In this document: positions 43,796-50,464 of the stretch, in pieces
How positions within the stretch are numbered: the stretch's first letter is position 1
Layout: each line of letters starts with the position of its first letter
Origin: JADGRA01 sp052143535
Lineage (GTDB): Bacteria > Myxococcota > Myxococcia > Myxococcales > Myxococcaceae
Direction: 5' to 3'
DNA length: 64,000 bases
NCBI GenBank assembly: GCA_052143535.1
Contig: JBKQSS010000038.1
Span: forward strand, 51,754-115,753
Made by a program: the position numbers and the translations under genes
Notes under the pieces: generated by a model
What the model was told of the DNA's origin: nothing
Databases searched by the model: none
The model's input: the letters and a program-made list of their open reading frames with translations, nothing else

Positions 43796-44218
43796 TCAAT
43801 CCGCAACCAGCTTCACCGGAATATTGCCTTTGGTGGCGCGGCTGTAGGGACAAACCTGGTGGGCGGCCTCCATCAGCGCCTGTGCCACCGGCTTTTCCAC
43901 CCCGGTGAGCTGGCCGTGGAGCTCGACCGAGAGACCAAGCCCTCCGTCGTCCGTCTTCCCGATGGTGACGTGGGCGGTGATGGTCGCATCTTGCAGCGGT
44001 TTTTTCTGGGTGCGGGCCACCAGCCGAAGGGCGCTCTCGAAACAGGCCGAATACCCGGCGGCGAAGAGCTGCTCGGGATTGGTTCCCTTGCCGCCTGGGC
44101 CACCGAGGGAGGTGGGCATGGCGAGCTGCATGTCGATGAGACCATCATCCGAGTGGACGCGTCCTGTGCGTCCCCCGTGCGCGGTGGCGACGGCGGTGTA
44201 GAGCGGCTGGTAGGCCAT
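43796..44218 (-). CDS. ohr: organic hydroperoxide resistance protein (Ohr/OsmC)
   Basis: This 140-aa Ohr-family peroxidase reduces organic hydroperoxides with a Cys pair. The N-terminus YTAVATAHGGRTGRVHSDDG is the Ohr signature; Cys residues are in YSACFESAL (about residue 60) and QVCPYSRATKGN (about residue 125), the peroxidatic and resolving pair. ATG 44218 gives the standard length and lies behind AAGGG. It is convergent with tatC, 13 bases from its stop. Confidence 0.95.
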   Translation of the reverse strand: MAYQPLYTAVATAHGGRTGRVHSDDGLIDMQLAMPTSLGGPGGKGTNPEQLFAAGYSACFESALRLVARTQKKPLQDATITAHVTIGKTDDGGLGLSVELHGQLTGVEKPVAQALMEAAHQVCPYSRATKGNIPVKLVAD

Positions 44219-44235
44219 GGGAATACCCTTCCGGG

Positions 44236-46107
44236 TTAAGGTGTGCCGGTTGGATGCCGATGCTTTCCTCCGGTTGCTCGTCGCACAGGGCGTCGCGTCC
44301 GAAGTAGCGCCAAAAGCCCGACCGCCAGCAGTGCCGGCGCCCCCCCGCTCGTGCTGCACCCAGTGGAGGTGACGCTGGCCAGCTCGGACGTGGCCTGTAG
44401 GACGTCGGCAGAACTCTCATTCGAGGCGTTGACGCTCGCCGTCACGATGAAGGGGCTTGCCGCCCCGGCTGGGACGTGGAGCGTCACCAGCGTCAGCAGC
44501 ACCGCGCCGGCGGAAACTGTCCCTAGGCTGCAGGGAAATGCGCCGGTCGGACAGGCGCCGGCAGTGGAAACGACGCTCACACCGGCCGGCAGCTCCAAGC
44601 TGAGGCTGACGTTGCTGGCTGCCGTCTGGCGCCGGTTGATGAGCGTCAAGAGGTAGATGGCGTCCTGCCCGGGGTAAACCTGCTGCTCGAGGGCCTTCGC
44701 CAGGCCCACCGACAGGCCCTGCACCACAGCCCATCCGAGGTCGGAAAGAACGGCCGGGGTGAGGTCGAGCTGGCGGACGCTGGGCTCGATGCTCGGCTCC
44801 ATCAGCACCGCCGGTGTGGCGCTGGTGTCGAAGTGTGACACCGACGAGGCGCTGACGACGGTACCGGGCGTGTAGAGCAGCACCCGGGTACCGGAAGGGT
44901 CCACCCCCCCGCGGAGGGCACTCTGGCCGAAGGTCCCAGTGACAGGGACAACCGCGGCCCGCTGTAAGATGGACGTTCCGGTCTCGAGCGAGACGAATCC
45001 GACCGGGATGGACAGCGCCGTTGAGCCACTCGGAGTGACCAGGGGCGCGTCTGGGAGGTAGTTGAAGAAGACGACAGCCGCGGCCCCTGCGTCCTGGGCG
45101 CGGTTGGCCTTGTCTGAGAAGTGGCAGACGACGCCCGCATCCGGAACGCTTCGCTGGATGAGGGCGATGTTGCCGGCGAGTTGCTCGGCGTTGGTGAGCT
45201 CGCTGCAGCCATCCAGCGGCTGGGCCGCGACCACGTCAGCCGAACCGAGGAAGAACGGCCCGCTAAAGGCGGCACGGGCGAAGGGCACCGGGTTTTGCAC
45301 TCCTGGGACGTCGACGCTGAAGAGCGGCAGGAACTGGAGCACCTCCGGCACCGCCGCCGCCAGGGCTGGGCCCTCCAGCGACAGGGCGCTCGCCGCGTCG
45401 GCCAGCGCTTCGCGCTGCGCGTCCGTCTCGGACTGCCAGGTGGTGGCGTGGGCCACGTCCCAGACGTGAAAGTCGAAGATAGAGGGTGGGTTGCCTCCGA
45501 AGCTCCCGCTGGCCGCGTCCACGAAGGAGAGAAAGCCGAGGCCGTGTGCGAACTCGTGGAGAAATACGGTGACCAAGTCGTATTGGGCAAAAGCCGGGTT
45601 GCCGGTCAGCCCGTAGTAGTAGCTCTGGCCTGGCAGGCAGGCCGGCGTCCCGATGCTCGCATTGAAGCGCGAGAGGATGTGCGCCTCCCCCGGCGTGGCG
45701 TCGCTTCCACTCAACGCGTTGGCGAGGGCGGCCGGGTAGGCCGCCCCGGGGACTGGAAACTGTGGCCCCGAGATGAACGACGCCGCTCCGGTGATGCCGA
45801 GGATGCCGGAGCTGCTGCTGCAGGTGAGCCGCGGGTCCTCGGCGGTGGTGGCAAACGCGCTGTCGATGACGATGGGGACGGGACTTCTCAGCGTCGCCCC
45901 CCAGATGGTGGCCGCGTACTGCAGGGCGATGATGGCTTGCTGCCCGCGGGTGGTCCCGAAGTTCAGCCCGACTGGGTCCACCGGCGTAGGGTCGTTGAGG
46001 CCCTGTCCGAGCGCATTGCTATCCAGGATGGAGATGTCTGCCCCAAGTGCTGACGGGGCGGACGACGCCAACAGCGCGAGCGAGACGGCGAACGTGCGCG
46101 GAGACAT
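44236..46107 (-). CDS. secreted metallopeptidase-like protein, PA and DUF11-like domains, MYXO-CTERM
   Basis: The 623-aa product has a signal peptide (AVSLALLASSAPSALG), a zinc motif FLHEFAHGLGF near residue 186, a protease-associated (PA) insert (about 290-390; GNIALIQRS...AAAVVFFNYLPDA), and the metzincin-like closing segment SHFDTSATPAVLMEPSIEPS then LTPAVLSDLGW. A DUF11-type beta repeat follows (about 465-585; YLLTLINRRQTAASNVSLSLELPAGV). The tail GCSTSGGAPALLAVGLLALLRTRRPVRR is MYXO-CTERM. The protein should be a cell-surface protease. It is the second of two tandem paralogues; the neighbour (46135-48042) has the same architecture. Confidence 0.82.
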   Translation of the reverse strand: MSPRTFAVSLALLASSAPSALGADISILDSNALGQGLNDPTPVDPVGLNFGTTRGQQAIIALQYAATIWGATLRSPVPIVIDSAFATTAEDPRLTCSSSSGILGITGAASFISGPQFPVPGAAYPAALANALSGSDATPGEAHILSRFNASIGTPACLPGQSYYYGLTGNPAFAQYDLVTVFLHEFAHGLGFLSFVDAASGSFGGNPPSIFDFHVWDVAHATTWQSETDAQREALADAASALSLEGPALAAAVPEVLQFLPLFSVDVPGVQNPVPFARAAFSGPFFLGSADVVAAQPLDGCSELTNAEQLAGNIALIQRSVPDAGVVCHFSDKANRAQDAGAAAVVFFNYLPDAPLVTPSGSTALSIPVGFVSLETGTSILQRAAVVPVTGTFGQSALRGGVDPSGTRVLLYTPGTVVSASSVSHFDTSATPAVLMEPSIEPSVRQLDLTPAVLSDLGWAVVQGLSVGLAKALEQQVYPGQDAIYLLTLINRRQTAASNVSLSLELPAGVSVVSTAGACPTGAFPCSLGTVSAGAVLLTLVTLHVPAGAASPFIVTASVNASNESSADVLQATSELASVTSTGCSTSGGAPALLAVGLLALLRTRRPVRRATGGKHRHPTGTP

Positions 46108-46134
46108 GCCCAGTCTTCCAAGACCCCCGGCTGG

Positions 46135-48042
46135 CTAGAAAGTGTCGCGGCGTGGGCGGAGCACCAGCGTCAGGGCGACCGCGAGAAGTCCGAGCAGCGT
46201 GACAGGCTCTCCGCTGGTGCTGCAACCCCCTGTCCCACCGGGACTGGTGCCAGCGTCCGGAGTGCTCCCGGCGTCCACTGTCTGAATGGACGTCGCCGTC
46301 AGGTTGTCCGCCGTACTGCTCGAGGACGGGGTGAGGGTCGCGGTCGCGACGAAGGGGCTGGTGGCCGCGGGCGCCGCCTGGACGGTGGTGACGACGAGCA
46401 CGACTTGGCCGGGCTGGAGCCCCCCAAGGTCGCAGGGGAAGGCGGTGGTGCATCCAGCCGGGCTCGAAGGCTGGGGCCACACGCTCGAGATATTGGAGAT
46501 GAAGGTGGTGCCCGCCGGGAGCGCAAGGTCGAGCGTCACGTCATCGATGGCGGTCGGGCGGCGGTTGAGGATGGCGATGACGTAGCTAAATTGACCGCCG
46601 GCCGGCACCTCCGGGTCGAGGAGCTTCACCACCGAGAGGGTGAGGCCGTTCACCACCGTCCAGCCCAAATCCGCCATCACGTCGGGCGTCAAGTCCATGT
46701 TGAGCCGGATGTCGGGCTGGATGGCGAACTCGAGATTCAAGGTGTGGGGGTAGGAATCCGCATTCCAGTGGATGACGGACGAGCCGGAGCTCACCGCGGA
46801 CGGCGTGTAGAGCAGCACGCGTGTTTGGCCCGGGTCGGTGTTGGAAATGTGACCGGAGGTCCCAAAGCTTGCGTTGACCGGTCCTTGACTGAGGTCGGTC
46901 AGAAGCGTCGTCCCGTCCTGGTTGCCGATGAAGACGGCCGGAATGCTCAACACTGGCGGTGCTCCCACCATCTCGACGAGCCCTTCGACGTGGTAGTCGA
47001 AGACGATGACGCCGATGGCTCCGGCGTCAGCCGCGCGCTCGGCCTTGCTGATGAAAGTGCAGACCACGCCGGCGTCGGCGAAGCTTCGCTCGATGAGTGC
47101 GAACTTGCCCGAGAGCTCTGCCGGGTTGGTCAAATCGGAGCAAGCGTCGAGCGGGTTGGCGGCTGCGACCGGGCCCGAGCCAACCAACGGTCCGGAGAAG
47201 TCGCCCTCCACCGTATTGAACGGGCTCGTGCCGCCGTCGCTGAATGTGGCGACGAGGGTCGGCGTCGCCGCGAGGTAGGTTGGAATGTCCGCCCGGACCG
47301 CGTCCCCGTCGAAGGCGATGCTGCTCGGGGTGGTGGCCAACTGCTTGCGCTGCTGGGCGCTCTCGCTCGACCACGGGACACCGGCGTCGACGTCGAAGAT
47401 GTGGAAGTCGAAAATGGAGTAGCTGGAAGCCTCGAGGATGCCAGTGGAGGGGTCGACCAGGGAGGAGTAGCCAAGCCCATGGCCGAACTCATGCAGCAGC
47501 GTCGTGAAGAGGCTGATTTGGCTGGTGGGGATGTTGCTGTCGAGCCCGAAGTACCAGGCCCCTGGGAAGACGCAGTTGCTGGTGCCCAGGTCTCCGTTGA
47601 TGTTGACCTGGAACTGAGCGCCACTGTTGGAGAGGTCGGTTCCGGAGAGCGCATTGGCCAGCGTGAAGTCATAGCCGGCAGCAGGGTTGGGAAAATTTTG
47701 GGAGCTGATGTAGCCGCCCGGCGTGGTGTAGGCGAGAACCGTCGACTGCGTGGTGCAGTCGAAAATGCTGTTCGTCGCGGCGCTGGTGAACTCGCTGTTG
47801 ATGACGATGGGAACGCCGCTCACCACCGTCGCGCCCCACATGGCCGCCGTCGTTTGAAAGACGATGAGAGCCTGGTCCCCGCGGGTGGTGCCAATGTTGA
47901 CCGAGACCGGGTTGGTTGGCGTCGGGTCGTTGAAACCAGCGGCGTTGGGGTTTTGGATGCTCAAGTCCGCCGCCGAGGCGGAAGACGTCGCGGCAAGGCA
48001 AAAGCCTGCGGCCAGGACGGAGGCGAGACGCCGGACTCTCAC
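46135..48042 (-). CDS. secreted metallopeptidase-like protein, PA and DUF11-like domains, MYXO-CTERM
   Basis: This 635-aa paralogue of the downstream gene has a signal peptide (VLAAGFCLAATSSASA), LLHEFGHGLGYSSLVD near residue 184, a PA insert (FALIERS...IGVIVFDYHVEGL), the segment VIHWNADSYPHTLNLEFAIQ, LTPDVMADLGW, and a DUF11-type repeat (SYVIAILNRRPTAIDDVTLDL). A Pro-Asp-Ala-Gly linker leads to GCSTSGEPVTLLGLLAVALTLVLRPRR, a typical MYXO-CTERM tail. The start ATG 48042 overlaps the lipoprotein stop by four bases. The two paralogues and the small lipoprotein form one minus-strand operon. Confidence 0.82.
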   Translation of the reverse strand: MRVRRLASVLAAGFCLAATSSASAADLSIQNPNAAGFNDPTPTNPVSVNIGTTRGDQALIVFQTTAAMWGATVVSGVPIVINSEFTSAATNSIFDCTTQSTVLAYTTPGGYISSQNFPNPAAGYDFTLANALSGTDLSNSGAQFQVNINGDLGTSNCVFPGAWYFGLDSNIPTSQISLFTTLLHEFGHGLGYSSLVDPSTGILEASSYSIFDFHIFDVDAGVPWSSESAQQRKQLATTPSSIAFDGDAVRADIPTYLAATPTLVATFSDGGTSPFNTVEGDFSGPLVGSGPVAAANPLDACSDLTNPAELSGKFALIERSFADAGVVCTFISKAERAADAGAIGVIVFDYHVEGLVEMVGAPPVLSIPAVFIGNQDGTTLLTDLSQGPVNASFGTSGHISNTDPGQTRVLLYTPSAVSSGSSVIHWNADSYPHTLNLEFAIQPDIRLNMDLTPDVMADLGWTVVNGLTLSVVKLLDPEVPAGGQFSYVIAILNRRPTAIDDVTLDLALPAGTTFISNISSVWPQPSSPAGCTTAFPCDLGGLQPGQVVLVVTTVQAAPAATSPFVATATLTPSSSSTADNLTATSIQTVDAGSTPDAGTSPGGTGGCSTSGEPVTLLGLLAVALTLVLRPRRDTF

Positions 48043-48407
48043 TGAGCGGCCTTTGCAGGGGCTGAGGGCGCGGTGCTGCTGAGGAAGGCGTCGGCCCCGC
48101 CGGGGGAGTCCACGCAGGCGGTGCTGACCGTTCCGTCCGCGTTGGTTCGAGCGAGGAGGACTTCGCTGTAGCCATTGCGGATGCGGATGATTTTCGAGCC
48201 GGCGACGGCGCCAGGCGAGATGTCGAGGTTCTCAGCGCCTCGGGCGGTCAACTGGCGAACGCTCTCACGGATGTCCGGGCTGGCGGTGAGGTTGCTTCCA
48301 GAGCCTCGCGCTAACGCCGCAGAGTTCGCCCGGGTTGGAGAATTTGCCGAGCAAGCGGCGGCCAAGACCAGCATCCAAGGGATGGACCTGATGGGGGAAA
48401 GACGCAT
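48039..48407 (-). CDS. small lipoprotein preceding the metallopeptidase pair
   Basis: The 122-aa product has a lipoprotein-type N-terminus (SIPWMLVLAAACSANSP) and a short domain ENLDISPGAVAGSKIIRIRNGYSEVLLARTN with a Cys in TACVDSPGG. The start ATG 48407 is preceded by GAAGG. Its stop overlaps the metallopeptidase start by four bases, so it is translationally coupled. No family is recognised; a role as a chaperone or inhibitor of the coupled protease is possible but only inference. Confidence 0.7.
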   Translation of the reverse strand: MRLSPIRSIPWMLVLAAACSANSPTRANSAALARGSGSNLTASPDIRESVRQLTARGAENLDISPGAVAGSKIIRIRNGYSEVLLARTNADGTVSTACVDSPGGADAFLSSTAPSAPAKAAQ

Positions 48408-48536
48408 GGGGGGCACCTTCTGGAGATTACCTCCTCTAACCCGTTTTGGTCGCTCCCCGCCCGCTCCGTCAGTGCCTTTCGAATTCACTTCGGGACGTCT
48501 CCTCTGCCCCCGGTGCAGTGTGTTACTCATGCCTTC

Positions 48537-48743
48537 ATGGGTGACGGTGTAGACAAGGAGGCCCGGGAGCGGGCCAAGGCCATCGCCGAGCAGCAGCGGG
48601 CCGAGCGTCGGCAGCGCAAGCGCCGCTGTGTCCTGTGCGGCGTCGAGGAGTCGGAGCGGACGCCGCTCGGTCCACATCCGGACGGCATCGGTCCGGCATG
48701 CCGCGAGGAAGCGGCCTGTATGGCGCGCCGTGCAGGCCGTTAG
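48537..48743 (+). CDS. small Cys-containing protein (zinc-ribbon-like)
   Basis: This is a 68-aa basic protein. The first half is charged (KEARERAKAIAEQQRAERRQRKRR) and the second has CVLC and PACREEAAC, a CxxC ... C-x5-C arrangement that could bind zinc. It is encoded divergently from the lipoprotein, and the next gene's GTG is one base after its stop. Without homologues it is a candidate gene only. Confidence 0.5.
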   Translation: MGDGVDKEARERAKAIAEQQRAERRQRKRRCVLCGVEESERTPLGPHPDGIGPACREEAACMARRAGR

Positions 48744-48744
48744 G

Positions 48745-49020
48745 GTGGGACGTCGTCCGCCTCCCCTTCAGCTTTCCCGTCTCATTGATGGCAGTCGGGT
48801 TTTGGGCATATACGCCACCTCGATGGGCGGGCAGGCGTTCACCGGGGTCAAGGTGTTTTCCACAACACTCGCGCGCGACCGCGAGGTGATGGGGGAGGCC
48901 ATCACTCGGTGGCTGCGGGATAACCCCACCGTCGACGTCGTGGACAAGGTCGTGACGCAGAGCTCGGATAAGGAGTTCCACTGCCTGACCATCACGCTTT
49001 TCTTCCGGTCGAGGAGTTAG
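48745..49020 (+). CDS. small hypothetical protein
   Basis: A 91-aa reading frame with GTG 48745. The core RVLGIYATSMGGQAFTGVKVFSTTLARDREVMGE and the end EFHCLTITLFFRSRS look like a small alpha/beta domain with regular strand periodicity, unlike the random shadow frames around it. It begins one base after the preceding small gene. The start is uncertain because no strong RBS is seen. Function unknown. Confidence 0.5.
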   Translation: MGRRPPPLQLSRLIDGSRVLGIYATSMGGQAFTGVKVFSTTLARDREVMGEAITRWLRDNPTVDVVDKVVTQSSDKEFHCLTITLFFRSRS

Positions 49021-49074
49021 CAGGCGCCAGTGTCGCTTGCGTCGGCTGGCTCGGCTCGTCACTCTTGATGCTCG

Positions 49075-49794
49075 ATGCGGCCACGACGACGTAACCTCAG
49101 CTTCCCTGGCATGCACAGCGCCGGGGTTCGCCTCGCGGTGGGGCTGGTCGCCGGTTCGGTCCTCTACGCACTGTTGCGACAGAGCTATGGAGCAGCACTC
49201 CTGTTGACCCCGGCCGACGTGCTGGGCCGGCTCTGGGTGTGGCAGCCACTCACCTACGGATTCATCGAGACCAGCCCGATGGGCGTCATCTTCTCGGCGC
49301 TCATTCTCTGGCAGGTCGGCGGCTCCCTCGAGCAAAGCTGGGGACCGCGTCGGATGATGACCTTCGCGCTGGGGACGACCGTCGCTGCGGCCCTTCTGAC
49401 CATCGCTCTGTCGTTCCTGGTCGCGCCGCTCGGGCTGGTGAGCTTCGGCGGTGGCTGGGTGATGAGCATCAGCCTGTGGGTGGCCTACGGGCTCTCGCTT
49501 GGCCGCGTCGGGACCAACTTCTGGGGTCTTCCCGTTTCGGGCAACATCCTTGCGCTGATTGGTGTCGGCTTCATTTTCCTCGAGGGCGCCTTCTACGGCT
49601 GGCTCCTGGTGGTCCCCGCGGTCTTGGGCCTTTTGCTGGCCGCTGCCTATGTGAAGGTCAGAGGTCCCGAGCTGTGGTGGCTCCGGTTTCAGTCGTGGCG
49701 GCTTCACCGCCGTCTGCGCGGCCGCTCCAAGCACCTCAAAGTGGTGGCGCCCGACCGCAACACCCCAAGCGATTCCGACCGGTTCCTTCACTGA
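49075..49794 (+). CDS. rhomboid-fold membrane protein lacking catalytic residues
   Basis: The 239-aa protein has six hydrophobic segments. WVWQPLTYGFIETSPMGVIFSALILWQVGGSLEQSWG matches the rhomboid helix 1-2 loop (cf. WRLLTYxFLH...NMLALWxFGxxLE). The catalytic His/Asn pair of helix 2 is absent, and the GxSG serine site reads FGGGWVMSISLW, so no Ser is in place. It therefore looks like an inactive rhomboid of the derlin/TMEM115 type, which usually binds rather than cuts membrane proteins. The C-terminal 60 residues are basic and cytoplasmic. yceI follows 64 bases downstream. Confidence 0.72.
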   Translation: MRPRRRNLSFPGMHSAGVRLAVGLVAGSVLYALLRQSYGAALLLTPADVLGRLWVWQPLTYGFIETSPMGVIFSALILWQVGGSLEQSWGPRRMMTFALGTTVAAALLTIALSFLVAPLGLVSFGGGWVMSISLWVAYGLSLGRVGTNFWGLPVSGNILALIGVGFIFLEGAFYGWLLVVPAVLGLLLAAAYVKVRGPELWWLRFQSWRLHRRLRGRSKHLKVVAPDRNTPSDSDRFLH

Positions 49795-49857
49795 GCCGTG
49801 CATCAGGGGCGGACCCCGAGTATGCATGGCCGCCTCAACATCCACCCGAGGAGACCG

Positions 49858-50439
49858 ATGCGTACTGCCCTTGCTGCTCTCGCCGTCTTCGCCGTCCCGT
49901 TTTCTGCGCATGCGTCCGACTGGGTCTTCGACCCGGCGCACACCAGTGCCCAGTTCGCGGTTAAGCACATGATGGTCTCCACTGTCCGCGGTGCTTTCAG
50001 CGGGGTGAATGGCTCGGTCCACCTCGATGACAGCGACGTCACCAAGAGTACGGTCGAGGCGGCCATTCCCATCAGCACCGTGGATACGCGGGAACCGAAG
50101 CGCGATGGGCACCTCAAGTCACCCGACTTTTTCGACGTTGCGAAATTCCCGACCATGACCTTCAAGTCGACCAAGGTTTCCCCCGGTCAGGGCGGAACGC
50201 TGTCCATCGAGGGCATCCTCACCTTGCACGGAGTGAGTAAGCCGGTGGTGCTGGTCGCCGAGATTACCCCCGAGGTGAAGGGGATGGGCGGGCACGTGAG
50301 CCGGGGTGTGTCGGCAACGACGAAGGTGAACCGGAAGGACTTCGGCCTGGTGTGGAACAAGTCGCTCGAGACGGGCGGCGTGCTCATCGGTGACGAGGTG
50401 AGCATCCAAATCGACGCGGAGCTCAACCCGAAGACGTAG
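49858..50439 (+). CDS. YceI family periplasmic lipid-binding-like protein
   Basis: The 193-aa protein has a signal peptide (ALAALAVFAVPFSAHA) and then DWVFDPAHTSAQFAVKHMMVSTVRGAFSG, the signature of YceI. Conserved blocks EPKRDGHLKSPDFFDVAKFPTMTFKS and GILTLHGVSKPVVL follow. YceI proteins have a lipocalin-like barrel that binds isoprenoids. ATG 49858 is preceded by GAGGAG. A frame extending to 49798 is possible but less likely. Confidence 0.93.
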   Translation: MRTALAALAVFAVPFSAHASDWVFDPAHTSAQFAVKHMMVSTVRGAFSGVNGSVHLDDSDVTKSTVEAAIPISTVDTREPKRDGHLKSPDFFDVAKFPTMTFKSTKVSPGQGGTLSIEGILTLHGVSKPVVLVAEITPEVKGMGGHVSRGVSATTKVNRKDFGLVWNKSLETGGVLIGDEVSIQIDAELNPKT

Positions 50440-50464
50440 CGCTCGTTCGAGCAGCACGGGGCGG

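Noticed and set aside
36024..44218. biosynthetic gene cluster around the methyltransferase, SDR and two transporters
   Set aside because: No core assembly enzyme (PKS, NRPS, terpene or RiPP) is present; the genes belong to separate transcripts with housekeeping neighbours.
46405..48045. 546-codon open frame on the plus strand, antisense to the metallopeptidase gene
   Set aside because: It is a GC-bias shadow; the minus strand shows signal peptide, HExxH and MYXO-CTERM.
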